Positions 27,172 to 36,124 of a stretch of 64,000 nt of DNA are shown one piece after another. A model generated the notes under the pieces. The model was given only the letters and a program-made list of their open reading frames with translations, had not been told where the DNA came from and made no database searches. The stretch comes from Catellatospora citrea (GTDB lineage Bacteria > Actinomycetota > Actinomycetes > Mycobacteriales > Micromonosporaceae). The stretch spans positions 3,596,001-3,660,000 of the forward strand of contig NZ_RAPR01000001.1 in assembly GCF_003610235.1 (NCBI RefSeq). The letters run 5' to 3'. Position 1 is the stretch's first letter; each line of letters starts with the position of its first letter. The position numbers and the translations under genes are program-made.

Positions 27172-29700
27172 TCAGCCCACCGCGCGCAGCCGCCGGACCT
27201 CGCCGAGCGGGGTCGGTTCGGCGTCGGTCTGCGCGCCCAGCCAGGCTTCCAGCCGCTCGTACGGCAGCGGGCGGCTGAACAGGAAGCCCTGCCCGATGTC
27301 GCAGCCGATCTCCTCGAGCAGCTCCAGCGTCAGCTCGCTCTCCACGCCCTCGGCCACCACGCTCAGGCCGAAGTGCCGCGAGATGTCCACCACGGCCCGC
27401 ACGATGGCCAGGTCGCCCGGATCGGTCGCCATGCCCTGCACGAACGAGCGGTCCACCTTCACCTCGTGCACCGGCAGCCGGCGCAGGTACGACAGCGACG
27501 AGTAGCCGGTGCCGAAGTCGTCCACGCTCAGGTGCACGCCCAGGTCGTAGAGCCGGCGCAGGGTCGGCAGCAACCGGTCGACCCCGTCCACCACCCCGTC
27601 CTCGGTGATCTCCAGGGTCAGCCGGTCGGGTGACACGCCGTACTCCTGGAGCAGGTCGTCGACCCGGTCCGGGAAGGCCGGGTCGACCAGCGTGCGCGGC
27701 GAGAGGTTCACCGCGACCGACAGCGGCCGTCCCGCGTCCACCCACTGGCGGGCCCGGCGCAGGCCCTCCCGCATCACCACCTCGGTGAGCCGGGACAGCT
27801 GCCCGGTGTGCTCCGCCACCGCGACGAAGTCCTCCGGCTGCACCGCGCCGTGGGTCGGGTGCTCCCAGCGGGCCAGGCACTCCACGCCGACCAGGCGGCG
27901 GTCCCGCAGGGTCACCTTGGGCTGGAAGTAGACCTCCAGCTCGTCGTTGTCCAGGGCGCGGCGCAGGTCCCCGGCCAGGCCGAGCCGGCGCACCGAGCGC
28001 GACTCCAGCGCCAGGTCGAACAGCTGCACCCCGCCGGCCAGCGATTTCGCCGCGTGGGTGGCCACGTCGGCGCGCTGCAGCAGCGTCGCCGGGTCGGAGC
28101 CGTGCTCCGGGTGCAGGCTCACCCCGACCGCGGTGTCCACGTCCAGGGTCAGCGAGCCGAACGTCATCGGGTCCTGCAGCTGCCCGCGCAGCTCCGCCGC
28201 GAGTTCCAGGGCGGCCTCGGCGTTGGGCAGGCGCAGCGTCACCACGAACTCGTCGCCGCCGACCCGGCCCACCAGCGCCGCCGGCGGCGACAGGGTGCGC
28301 AGCCGCGTCGCGACCTCGGCCAGCAGCTGGTCACCGGCGGCGTGGCCGAGCGAGTCGTTGACGTCGCGCAGCCCGTCGACGTCGAACATCAGCACCGCCA
28401 CGACCTCGCCCGGCGCCCGCACCCGCACCGCCTCCTCCAGCGCCTGGCTGATCCGGCGGCGGTTGGGCAGGGCGGTCAGCGCGTCGTGGTAGGCGTCGAA
28501 GCGCAGCCGGTCGACGAGCCGGTTGTTCTCCACCGCCACCGCGGCGTGCGCGGCCACGGCCTCCAGCAGGCGCACGTCCCCGGGGCCGAAGTTGAGGTTG
28601 TCGCCCAGCCGGCCCGCCACCTCGAGCGTGCCGATCACCGCGGAGCTGGCGCGCAGCGGCACGATGATGGCGTCCTTGGTGCCGAACTCACGCAGCTGGG
28701 AGCGCGAGACGTCGTCACCGAGCTTGGCGCCCGCCGCCACGGTCTGGCCGGTCTCCACCGCCTGCTTGCGCAGCGACTCCGGGGCGCCGGCCACGTCGAG
28801 CAGCCCCTTGTCATCGGCGCGGGCGCTGAGCAGCACCTCCGGGTGGCGGCCCTGGGCGGGCAGCCACAGCGTGGCGTACTCGGCCTGCAGCAGCTGGCGC
28901 ACCCGGGCCAGCAGGACGTCAGGCAGCGTGCCGTCGGGCGGCGTCTCCGAGATCGCCCCGGTGAGGTCGTAGATCTCGGTCAGGGTGCGGTTCTGGTTCA
29001 TGGACTTCGCATAGCACCGGTAGGCCACCACGAAGAACGCGACCAGCACCGCCATCAGCAGGAAGGCGGCGATGCCCTCCCGCAGGATCAGCAGCACGGC
29101 CAGCCCGACCGAGGCGTTGATGACCGCGACGATGACGCTGGGCAGCAGCGTCGAGGCCGTCTCCTGCGGCGCGAAGCGGCCCTGCACCAGGGTGATCACG
29201 CCGATCACCGCGGCCATCGAGACGAGGTGGCTCACCAGCACCGCGACGACCAGGACCAGCCAACTACTGGGTCTCTCGGGGTCGATCGGGCCCCAGCGCA
29301 GGACGACCAGGTTGGCGCAGGCGACGCTCGCGCCCATGGAGGTCGTGTTGAAGATCGCCTTCACCGGCACCGCGCGTCTGTGCACCTGCACCAGCGCGTG
29401 GGCGGCGATGCGCACCAGGAGCAGGGTCACCGGCGGCAGATAGGCCAGGGCCAGCAGGAACGGGATGTCGGCGAGCGAGATGACGAACCCGTGGCGGCGC
29501 ACCTCGAATTGCAGCGTGGTCATCTCGGCACCGAGGAACAGCACGAAGAAGACCAGGCCCAGCAGCCAGGCACCGTAAGGCTGGTCGTCCCACCGGAAGA
29601 CGAGCGCGGTCAGTCCGAGCGTCAGCAGGGCCAAGGGGCCGGTGATCAGCCAGGCAAGCTCGGCAGAGCGCCTCACTCGTCGATCAGAACTGCTGGCCAC
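27172..29700 (-). CDS. Membrane GAF-GGDEF-EAL cyclic-di-GMP protein
   Basis: The 842-residue protein has about eight membrane helices (residues 12-235), a GAF-like sensor region (about 245-395), a GGDEF domain (about 405-570) and an EAL domain (about 585-825). The cyclase motif RVGGDEF is intact; no RxxD inhibitory site is seen upstream. The EAL signature reads ECLARW, keeping the metal-binding Glu, and DDFGTGYSS and EGVE are intact, so both synthesis and hydrolysis of c-di-GMP look possible. It starts at GTG 29700. A tiny secreted protein follows divergence-free upstream. Confidence 0.92.
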   Translation of the reverse strand: MASSSDRRVRRSAELAWLITGPLALLTLGLTALVFRWDDQPYGAWLLGLVFFVLFLGAEMTTLQFEVRRHGFVISLADIPFLLALAYLPPVTLLLVRIAAHALVQVHRRAVPVKAIFNTTSMGASVACANLVVLRWGPIDPERPSSWLVLVVAVLVSHLVSMAAVIGVITLVQGRFAPQETASTLLPSVIVAVINASVGLAVLLILREGIAAFLLMAVLVAFFVVAYRCYAKSMNQNRTLTEIYDLTGAISETPPDGTLPDVLLARVRQLLQAEYATLWLPAQGRHPEVLLSARADDKGLLDVAGAPESLRKQAVETGQTVAAGAKLGDDVSRSQLREFGTKDAIIVPLRASSAVIGTLEVAGRLGDNLNFGPGDVRLLEAVAAHAAVAVENNRLVDRLRFDAYHDALTALPNRRRISQALEEAVRVRAPGEVVAVLMFDVDGLRDVNDSLGHAAGDQLLAEVATRLRTLSPPAALVGRVGGDEFVVTLRLPNAEAALELAAELRGQLQDPMTFGSLTLDVDTAVGVSLHPEHGSDPATLLQRADVATHAAKSLAGGVQLFDLALESRSVRRLGLAGDLRRALDNDELEVYFQPKVTLRDRRLVGVECLARWEHPTHGAVQPEDFVAVAEHTGQLSRLTEVVMREGLRRARQWVDAGRPLSVAVNLSPRTLVDPAFPDRVDDLLQEYGVSPDRLTLEITEDGVVDGVDRLLPTLRRLYDLGVHLSVDDFGTGYSSLSYLRRLPVHEVKVDRSFVQGMATDPGDLAIVRAVVDISRHFGLSVVAEGVESELTLELLEEIGCDIGQGFLFSRPLPYERLEAWLGAQTDAEPTPLGEVRRLRAVG

Positions 29701-29749
29701 CGCCGCCCGTCCGTTCCACTCGCGCCTGCCGACCCAACGGCGGCAATGC

Positions 29750-30028
29750 TCAGGTCCAGTCGACCGTTAGCTCCTCGAACCCGGTCCAGGGCCGGCGCGC
29801 GTCGAGGCCGCCCTTCACGGTGCTGGGGTCTTCGGCCGTGCCGTCCGCCCCGAATGCCGGAATCACCGTCCAGTCGACGGTCTGCGTCGTGCTCTCGTCA
29901 CCGACCCTCGTCCAGTCCACCGTTTCAGCGTGGGCCGAGGCCGGGCTCCCCGCGCCGAGCACGGCGACGCCGAGAGCCGCGATAATCGCACTGCGGCTCA
30001 TCAAGCGGCCAAGCCTGCTTGTACGCAT
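29750..30028 (-). CDS. Small secreted protein with VDWT repeats
   Basis: From ATG 30028 (GGAG six bases before) the product is 92 residues; an ATG four codons earlier is possible. A signal peptide ends near SPASAHA (residues 5-33). The mature part repeats VDWT three times (ETVDWT, TQTVDWT, LTVDWT at the C-terminus). No known domain was recognised. It lies 49 bases upstream of the GGDEF-EAL gene on the same strand and may be cotranscribed with it. Confidence 0.6.
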   Translation of the reverse strand: MRTSRLGRLMSRSAIIAALGVAVLGAGSPASAHAETVDWTRVGDESTTQTVDWTVIPAFGADGTAEDPSTVKGGLDARRPWTGFEELTVDWT

Positions 30029-30253
30029 CGTCGACTCCATAGGACAGCAGAAAGGTCAGGGGGCTGTCATGGATCGTGCCACAACCGCGTATGCCGGAGG
30101 AAGCCCGCAGGGCGTGCCACGCCGCCGACACGCGGATTTCTAGCCGTTCGGTCGTGATTCGCGTGTCCGGCAGAACCAAACCTCCTGACGGCAGGAGCAT
30201 GAAGCAACACTGTACGTCTCGGGCTCTGCCCCGGATAGACTTCTGCGACCGTT

Positions 30254-30267
30254 CGAACATGTGTACG
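30254..30267 (+). promoter_or_regulatory. Candidate LexA (SOS) box
   Basis: CGAAC-atgt-GTACG matches the actinobacterial LexA consensus CGAAC-N4-GTTCG at all but one base. It ends ten bases before the ATG of the next small gene, overlapping where its promoter should be. Confidence 0.4.
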
Positions 30268-30276
30268 ATACGCGCC

Positions 30277-30498
30277 ATGATGCGACTGGTAGAGCACCGA
30301 TGGAACGGCACCACCGCCAGCTACCGACGCCAGGACGTGTTCCTGCGCGTCAACCCGGCGGGGCCGTGGGAGGTCGAGCACCGCCGGCACGGCAGGTCCG
30401 TGATGCGGGAGTACGCCACCGAGCGGGAGGCCCGGCGGGTCGCCGACGGCCTGTGCGCCCAGGGTGAGTGGCGCAACCTGGAGCACCTGCACCGCTGA
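30277..30498 (+). CDS. Small basic protein, function unknown
   Basis: The 73-residue product from ATG 30277 (MMRLVEHRWNGTTASYRRQDVFLRV) is rich in Arg and contains a compact beta-type pattern ending ADGLCAQGEWRNLEHLHR. The reading frame is open upstream but that sequence has non-coding composition. No domain was recognised. The near-perfect LexA box just upstream suggests damage-inducible expression, perhaps from a leaderless or very short transcript. Confidence 0.6.
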   Translation: MMRLVEHRWNGTTASYRRQDVFLRVNPAGPWEVEHRRHGRSVMREYATEREARRVADGLCAQGEWRNLEHLHR

Positions 30499-30624
30499 CC
30501 GCGCGCCCGGGACGCCACCGCGAGGCGCCCCGGTCGCCGAGGCGGCGGCACACGCCGGCGGTCCATTCTGTCCGGACGCGCCGTTCCCCACCCGCCTCGG
30601 CACGGCCGCGGCGACCGCGACGAC

Positions 30625-31212
30625 TCAGCGCGCCAGCAGCGCGACGAAGTCGTCGACGAGCTTGACCTGCCGCTGCGGCGGGAACCGGGCCGGATCGAAG
30701 AGGGCCTGCACCACCAGGCCGTGCCCGAACCCGGCCGCGGTGGCCACGACATCGTCGGGGTCGGCGTCAGCGGGCAGCTGTCCCCGCCGAAGCGCCGCGT
30801 CGACGTGTGGGCGCAGCATGCCCCGCCACCGTTCATAACGGCGCAGCTCGGCCGCGGCCAGCTCGTCGTCGCCCAGCGCGGCGTCCCAGAAGCTGACCCA
30901 CACCCTGTTGCGCGCGGCGCCCTCCGGCGTCAGCGGCATCACGTCCAGCAGCGCGGCCCGCAGGCCGGGCAGGCCTTCGCCCTCGGCCGGGAAGCGGTCG
31001 AGAACCTGGGTGTGCTCGTGCGCGACCTCCAGCGCATACCGCATGAGCGCCTTCTTGCTGGGGAAGTAATGCGTGAGCAGCCCGGTGGAGGCGCCCATGC
31101 GCGCGGCGACCGCCCGCAGGGTCAGTCCACCGAAGCCACCGGCCGCGAGCACCTCCCAGACCGCCTGCGACACGTCGCGGCGCCGGGCGTCATGGTCACC
31201 CCGTGCGGGCAC
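30625..31212 (-). CDS. TetR-family regulator
   Basis: The product is 195 residues from GTG 31212, which has GGAAGGGG seven bases upstream; a GTG two codons earlier is possible. The N-terminal TetR helix-turn-helix is clear (VWEVLAAGGFGGLTLRAVAARMGASTGLLTHYFPSKKALMRYALE). The C-terminal part resembles the BetI-like ligand domain (FWDAALGDDELAAAELRRYERWRGMLRPHVDAAL). It is divergent from the acetyltransferase gene, whose promoter it may control through the AT-rich gap. Confidence 0.88.
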   Translation of the reverse strand: MPARGDHDARRRDVSQAVWEVLAAGGFGGLTLRAVAARMGASTGLLTHYFPSKKALMRYALEVAHEHTQVLDRFPAEGEGLPGLRAALLDVMPLTPEGAARNRVWVSFWDAALGDDELAAAELRRYERWRGMLRPHVDAALRRGQLPADADPDDVVATAAGFGHGLVVQALFDPARFPPQRQVKLVDDFVALLAR

Positions 31213-31286
31213 CGCCACTCCCCTTCCGTCGGCTAAGCTGTGGCCAATATACATAACAAACGTTCGGTACGTGAACAGGAGCGCTC

Positions 31287-31841
31287 GTGCTGACCCACCC
31301 CCTCACCGGCACCGCCGAGATGCGTGCCCTGGAGCCTCACTACGCGGGGCAGTTCGCGGCTTTCATCGAGCGGCACCGCGAGCACCTCGCACCGTGGCTG
31401 CCCTGGGCCGCCACCCTCACCGACGAGCCGCAGACCCGAGCCTGGCTGCAGCGATACGCCGACGACGCCGCCCGCGACGGCGGCCGCATCTACGGGATCT
31501 GGCTCGACGGCGAGCTGGTCGGCGGCACGCTGTTCCGCACCTTCGACACCCGCTTCCGGACCGCCGAGATCGGGGTGTGGCTCGCTCCGCACGCCCAGGG
31601 GCGAGGTCTGATCACGCAGGCCGCCCAACACATGATCGCCTGGGCGGTGGACGAGCGCGGCATCAACCGCGTCGAGTGGCGCACCGTGCCCGGCAACACC
31701 CGCAGCATCGCCTGCGCCAAGCGGCTGGGCATGACCCTCGACGGCGTGCTGCGCGAAGCCTTCCCCTACCGCGGCGAGAACCACGACGCCCACGTCTACT
31801 CACTGCTCGCCGCCGAGTGGCGGGAGCGGGGCCGCCAGTAG
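31287..31841 (+). CDS. GNAT acetyltransferase, RimJ/RimL type
   Basis: The 184-residue protein has the RimL-type GNAT pattern: LEPHYAGQFAAFIERHREHLAPWLPW near the N-terminus, the acetyl-CoA loop WLAPHAQGRGLITQAAQHMI (near 107-126) and the C-terminal NTRSIACAKRLGMTLDGVLREA. It probably N-acetylates a protein terminus or small molecule; the substrate is unknown. It starts at GTG 31287. It is divergent from tetR and followed directly by a methyltransferase gene. Confidence 0.88.
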   Translation: MLTHPLTGTAEMRALEPHYAGQFAAFIERHREHLAPWLPWAATLTDEPQTRAWLQRYADDAARDGGRIYGIWLDGELVGGTLFRTFDTRFRTAEIGVWLAPHAQGRGLITQAAQHMIAWAVDERGINRVEWRTVPGNTRSIACAKRLGMTLDGVLREAFPYRGENHDAHVYSLLAAEWRERGRQ

Positions 31842-31842
31842 G

Positions 31843-32664
31843 GTGCTGCCCGTGACGACACCCTTCGACGACTACGAGCGCCGCCTGTGGCAGGGCCGCG
31901 CCTCGGCGTACCGGCGCAGCTTCGCCACCCTGTGCGGGCACACCGCTCCCGCACTGCTCGACGCGGCCGGCGTCGGCGCGCGGACGCGGCTGCTGGACGT
32001 CGGCACCGGAACCGGCACCGTCGCGGCGCTCGCGGCGGCCCGTGGCGCACTGGTCACCGCGATCGACGCCGAGCAGAGCATGGTCGACGCGGCCCGCCGC
32101 CAGGCGCCCGCCGCCGACGTGCGCCTCGGCGTGCTGCCGGACCTGCCGCTCGACGATCACTGCTTCGACGTCACCGTGGGCAACTTCGTCGTCAACCACG
32201 TCGGCGACCCCGCCGCGGCAGCCGCGGAGCTGCGGCGGGTCACCCGCCCTGGCGGCCGGGTCGCGGTGAGCGTATGGCCCGCTCCCGCACCGCCGCTGCA
32301 GCAGCTCTGGGGCTCCCTGGCGGCAGCCTGCGAGCTGCGCCGCCCGGACTCCGCACCAACGGTCGCCGAGGAGCTGAACTTCACCCGCGACGAGGCCGGC
32401 CTGGCCGGCCTGCTGCGCGGTGCGGGGCTGGAGGAGGTCTCGGCGTACACCGTCACCTGGGTCCACCGGGCCGACCCCGAGGACTGGTGGGCCGGGCCCG
32501 CCAACGGCATGGGCGTGCTCGGCGCGATGCTGAGCGCCCTGAGCGGCGCCGAGATCGCCGCGGTCAAGGCGCAGTACGACCAGATCGTGGCGCCCCACCT
32601 GGACGGGAGCGGCCGGCTGGCGCTGCCCACCGCCGCGTTGATCGCCGCCGGCCAGGTGCCCTGA
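31843..32664 (+). CDS. Class I SAM-dependent methyltransferase
   Basis: The 273-residue product carries motif I LLDVGTGTGTVAALAAARG (near 49-67), the acidic residue after beta-2 (VTAIDAEQSMVDAAR), and the UbiE-like segments LPLDDHCFDVTVGNFVVNHV and LRRVTRPGGRVAVSVW. The substrate is unknown. The GTG at 31843 lies one base after the acetyltransferase stop; a GTG three codons on (31852) is an alternative. The two genes form a tight operon. Confidence 0.88.
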   Translation: MLPVTTPFDDYERRLWQGRASAYRRSFATLCGHTAPALLDAAGVGARTRLLDVGTGTGTVAALAAARGALVTAIDAEQSMVDAARRQAPAADVRLGVLPDLPLDDHCFDVTVGNFVVNHVGDPAAAAAELRRVTRPGGRVAVSVWPAPAPPLQQLWGSLAAACELRRPDSAPTVAEELNFTRDEAGLAGLLRGAGLEEVSAYTVTWVHRADPEDWWAGPANGMGVLGAMLSALSGAEIAAVKAQYDQIVAPHLDGSGRLALPTAALIAAGQVP

Positions 32665-32729
32665 CCAGCGCCGACACCGAGATCTCGGGCGCGCTCAAGG
32701 CGAACGCCGCAGCGCTGACCGCGAACGGG

Positions 32730-32771
32730 CTCGGTCCCGCGCCCTCGTCATGGCGACGGCGCGGGACCGAG
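32730..32771. terminator. Bidirectional terminator
   Basis: Arms CTCGGTCCCGCGCC and GGCGCGGGACCGAG pair over 14 bases between two convergent genes. Confidence 0.7.
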
Positions 32772-32785
32772 GTTCGCGCGGAGGA

Positions 32786-33541
32786 TCACTCGCAGGCGAC
32801 GCCGTCGTTGTCGCTGTCCAGGTCGTAGATGTCCGAGCCGATCACCCTGATCGGACCGCGGACGTACTTGGGGCCGTTGCCGCTGCCGCCGGCGCAGTCG
32901 ACATCCGAGGCGATCGGCACGCAGCCGCTGTAGTTCTTGTCGCACGACGAGGTGGCCGCCACCTTCGTGCCGACCAGGATCACCTCGGTGACCGGCTGCT
33001 TGACGACCTCGTCGCGGACCTGGACCCGGGAGGTCTCCACGCCGTCGGTCAGCGTCACCGTGTAGGTGATCTTCCTGGTTCCGTTCACGCCCTGGGTCTT
33101 CACCCGGGTCGTGCCCTTGGCCAGGGTGGAGTCGTTGACCCGCTTCACCCCGTGCGCGATCGTCTTGGTCTGCGTGACGGTGCGCTTCTCGACCACCGGC
33201 TGCACGGGGGTGGGCGAGGCCACCGGCTCCGCCGGGGTGGGCTCGACGAGCGCGGCCTCGGGGGACGGCGAGACGGTGAGGCCCTCCGCTGCCACACCCG
33301 CCGTCGCCGCCGCGCCGGACGGCACCGCGGCCGCCACGGGCCGGGTGGGCTCCGCGTCGGGCGATCCGCTGATCGCGCCGAGGAAGGCGGTGCCGCCGCA
33401 GCAGGCCAGGACGATGCTCACGAAGCCGATGCCGAGGAAGAGGCCGACCTTCTGCCCGGGGCCGAGGCCGGCCAGGAAGCCGGTCTTGGGGGCGGCGGGC
33501 CAGGGCGCCGGGTGGGGGTTGCCGGGGGTCTGATGCGTCAT
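32786..33541 (-). CDS. Membrane protein with G5 and Excalibur-like domains
   Basis: The 251-residue protein has a Pro-rich cytoplasmic start, a membrane helix (VGLFLGIGFVSIVLACCGGTAFLGAI, near 33-58), a Pro/Ala-rich stalk and a G5 domain (about 118-195: VEKRTVTQTKTIAHG, GTRKITYTVTLTDGVE, REEV-like VRDEVVKQPVTEVI). The C-terminus SDIYDLDSDNDGVACE is an Excalibur-type calcium-binding motif (DxDxDGxxCE). G5 domains often bind cell-wall sugars, so a cell-envelope role is likely. Confidence 0.82.
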   Translation of the reverse strand: MTHQTPGNPHPAPWPAAPKTGFLAGLGPGQKVGLFLGIGFVSIVLACCGGTAFLGAISGSPDAEPTRPVAAAVPSGAAATAGVAAEGLTVSPSPEAALVEPTPAEPVASPTPVQPVVEKRTVTQTKTIAHGVKRVNDSTLAKGTTRVKTQGVNGTRKITYTVTLTDGVETSRVQVRDEVVKQPVTEVILVGTKVAATSSCDKNYSGCVPIASDVDCAGGSGNGPKYVRGPIRVIGSDIYDLDSDNDGVACE

Positions 33542-33830
33542 CGGGGCAGTGTGTCCCGGCAGGACTCATCGCGGTAAGCACATAACCGGTGACGCTTTGC
33601 CACTGCCGAGCAGATCTTCGCCACCGGCCGGCGGACCGTCCCGGCCACCCGGCATACCTTCCACGATCACATGGCGAGAAGTTGCGACCGCGTGCGCCGC
33701 AGCGCAGGTTTTCAGCCGACTCCCAGGTCGGACGAACGGTATGGAAATGAGCCCCGCCGGGGTAACCGGAGGGGCTGAGCACATCCGCCGTCCCGCTGGA
33801 TAGCTTCGGCGCCCCCAGGCGTCTGTAGCT
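33542..33830. other. Intergenic region between G5 gene and sigma gene
   Basis: This 289-base gap separates divergent genes and should hold both promoters. A hairpin-forming stretch (GAGCCCC...GGGGCT near 33748-33778) is visible. No gene or firm promoter motif was found. Confidence 0.3.
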
Positions 33831-34373
33831 GTGGAAGAGGCCGGGCGAGAGGGTGGGTGTGGACGGGGAGACGCCACAGCGGTGTTCACGGAGTTCGCCA
33901 CGGCGCGCACGCCGGCGCTGATCAGGGTGGCCTACCTGCTCACCGGTGACCAGCACGCCGCGGAGGACCTGGTCCAGTCGGCGCTCGCCAAGACGTACGC
34001 CCGATGGGGCTCGCTGCGGCACCGGGATCCCGAGGGCTACGTGCGCACCGTGATGTACCGGGAGCAGGTGAGCTGGTGGCGACGGCTCGGCCGGATCCGC
34101 GAATCGGTCGCGTCCACCCCGGCCGACGTGGCCGTGCCGGACCCGAGCACCCATACCGACCTGCGCGTGACGATGCGCGCCGCGCTGCGCCTGCTCTCCC
34201 CGGCACAGCGCACCGTCGTGGTGCTGCGCTACTACGAGGATCTGACGGAGACCCAGGTCGCCGACATCCTCGGCTGCTCGGTCGGCACCGTGCGCAGCCG
34301 GACATCCCGAGCCGTCAGCCGCCTGCGGGAAGTGCTGCCCGCCGCGGAACTCGTGTTGGAGACGACGCCATGA
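33831..34373 (+). CDS. ECF sigma factor, SigE-like family
   Basis: The product is up to 180 residues from GTG 33831; a GTG at 33882 (VFTEFATARTPAL) may be the better start. Region 2 is evident (LLTGDQHAAEDLVQSALAKTYARWGSL) and region 4 too (LLSPAQRTVVVLRYYEDLTETQVADILGCSVGTVRSRTSRAVSRLRE). It matches the SigE-family subgroup common in actinobacteria. Its stop overlaps the next gene as ATGA; that gene encodes a single-pass membrane protein that could be its anti-sigma partner or regulatory target. Confidence 0.88.
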   Translation: MEEAGREGGCGRGDATAVFTEFATARTPALIRVAYLLTGDQHAAEDLVQSALAKTYARWGSLRHRDPEGYVRTVMYREQVSWWRRLGRIRESVASTPADVAVPDPSTHTDLRVTMRAALRLLSPAQRTVVVLRYYEDLTETQVADILGCSVGTVRSRTSRAVSRLREVLPAAELVLETTP

Positions 34374-35191
34374 ACAGTCCGTTCGAAACCCTCGTCCGCA
34401 CCGCCCTGACCGAGGTCGCCGACGAGGCCTCGCCCGTGAACCTGACCCCCCGCGCCCTCGGCCTCGCCCGGCGCAGACGCCGCACCGCCGCGATCACGCT
34501 GGGCGCGGCCGCGGTCGCCGCCGTGCTGGTCGGCGCACCGCTCGCGATCACCGCCGCCGACCGGGACACCCCGCCCGCAGCCGTCACCTCGCCGGCTCCC
34601 GCGCCCGCGCCGTCGGCGAGCCCGGCCGACCGCGGCGCGCAGCTGCTGGCCGCGGTCCGGGGTGCGATCACGCGGGAGGCCCCCCAGGTCACGGGCTTGG
34701 AGACACTGGTCCGGTACATGGACGTGTGCGAGCTGGTCACTTCGCCGTCCGGCAAGCTCATGCCCAAGGACGGCTTCATCGCCCAGGCCCCGTACGAAGC
34801 GTCGGCCGTGCCGCAGGCCTGCCCCCCGCCGTGGGGCAACGTCCCCGACAGCTACCGCTGGCAGGGACGGTTCGCAAAGAACGGCAAGGTGTACGCGGTG
34901 ACGATCCACATCTACCCGACCGTCCACCACGACCCCGCCGACCCACCCGTCAACGGGACCGACGCGCGGGAGCGCGAGCTCGCCGCCCAGGGCGAGAACC
35001 CGCCGTACCGCGGTCCGAACGGCGAGCACGTCCTCGTCCACGATTACCTGCTGAACATGACGAAGCCGGGCGGAGTCGGCGTCTTCATCGAGTGTCACGA
35101 CACCGACGAGACGGGCGCCTTCATGACCCGCAGCCCGTTCACCAGGACCGAACTCGCCGCGATCGGCCTGGACCCGGCCCTGCGCCCCTGA
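34370..35191 (+). CDS. Single-pass membrane protein, sigma-factor partner
   Basis: The 273-residue product begins MNSPFETLVRTALTEVADEA, has one membrane helix near residues 40-60 (AAITLGAAAVAAVLVGAPLAITAA) after an Arg-rich stop, then an extracellular Pro/Ala linker and a domain with several Cys. No zinc-binding anti-sigma motif (HxxxCxxC) is visible in the cytoplasmic part, so a non-ZAS anti-sigma or a simple partner role is inferred from the 4-base overlap with the sigma gene. Confidence 0.72.
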   Translation: MNSPFETLVRTALTEVADEASPVNLTPRALGLARRRRRTAAITLGAAAVAAVLVGAPLAITAADRDTPPAAVTSPAPAPAPSASPADRGAQLLAAVRGAITREAPQVTGLETLVRYMDVCELVTSPSGKLMPKDGFIAQAPYEASAVPQACPPPWGNVPDSYRWQGRFAKNGKVYAVTIHIYPTVHHDPADPPVNGTDARERELAAQGENPPYRGPNGEHVLVHDYLLNMTKPGGVGVFIECHDTDETGAFMTRSPFTRTELAAIGLDPALRP

Positions 35192-35200
35192 GCGGACACG

Positions 35201-35237
35201 GCAAGGGCACCTTCTTTGCCGCTGAAGGTGCCCTTGC
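35201..35237. terminator. Bidirectional terminator
   Basis: Fourteen-base arms GCAAGGGCACCTTC and GAAGGTGCCCTTGC with a 9-base loop lie ten bases after the membrane-partner stop. Confidence 0.8.
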
Positions 35238-35299
35238 TCGGCGGCAGCCGACAGGGGTCGGGCTCGGCCGAGGTGAAACTGTGCCTGCCGCCGTCGACG

Positions 35300-35773
35300 C
35301 TAGACACGCAGGAGGGTCGTGGTGCCCGTGCCGATGACGAACGCCTCTCCGATGTAGTTGCCCGGATCCCTGCTCACGTCCTTCAGCGCAGGGAGGAAGC
35401 GCTTGGTGTCCTCGTCGGCGCGCAGCTCCTGGGCGAGCACCCGGAATTCCTGTTCCGGCCCGTCCCATTTCACGCCCCGCCCCTGGTCCAGACCGTGGGA
35501 GCTGCGGAACGCGTAGCCGCCGTTACCGACAACCGCAGGCCCGCCGGCAAGGAGCCACCAGGGCGGACTGCCTTTCGCTCCGCCGGCGAGAACATCCGGC
35601 GGCCCCTCGGCGAGCCGGGCCTCAAACAGGTAGGCCTTGCCCTCCTCGGTACTCGGCGCCTTGCCGCGGACGCTTATGGCGTCCAGCGTCCCGCTCGGCA
35701 GACGCCCGTACTGGATTGCCATGGTCCAGCCTGCGCGGACGGGAATCGTCGCCCAGTCGCCCTTCACTAACAT
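35300..35773 (-). CDS. Hypothetical protein
   Basis: From ATG 35773 (AGGAG six bases before) the product is 157 residues; an ATG five codons upstream also exists. It contains LVKGDWATIPVRAGWTMAIQYG, a Gly-rich centre and ends DPGNYIGEAFVIGTGTTTLLRV. No signal peptide, membrane helix or known domain was recognised. Codon use looks native. Confidence 0.6.
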   Translation of the reverse strand: MLVKGDWATIPVRAGWTMAIQYGRLPSGTLDAISVRGKAPSTEEGKAYLFEARLAEGPPDVLAGGAKGSPPWWLLAGGPAVVGNGGYAFRSSHGLDQGRGVKWDGPEQEFRVLAQELRADEDTKRFLPALKDVSRDPGNYIGEAFVIGTGTTTLLRV

Positions 35774-36124
35774 GCGTTGCTCCTTCATCGACGACAGTCC
35801 AGGTTGCCGCGTGCACAAGCAGCGCCGGCCGTAGCGTGTCCGGCACCCCAGCCTATCGATCACGACCTGCCCAGACGTCTGTTTTCGCTGGTAGGACGCA
35901 CGCCGATACTCCAATGCGGTTGGTGCGCGAGGTCGGCGGACGGGGAGGGATCACGTGCGGATCGGTCGCGCAAGCGCTGCGGCAGAAGACCGCTCGCCGC
36001 GGACCGCGCCTTCCCCGGAAATTCGGTGATCGAATCGTGATACGCCGACCCTAGGCTGCCACGGGTGATCAACTCCGGACCGCCCGTGTACGCGTGCCGG
36101 TCTTCAAAGCAAAGGAAGCCAGTC
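35774..36124. other. Intergenic region, no gene seen
   Basis: This 351-base gap has divergent flanking genes and should hold two promoters. No coding frame, RNA gene or repeat was found. Confidence 0.3.

Noticed and set aside
27056..27880. 274-codon minus-strand frame at the end of the GGDEF-EAL gene
   Set aside because: It is an out-of-frame reading of the EAL coding region; the in-frame product has all catalytic motifs.
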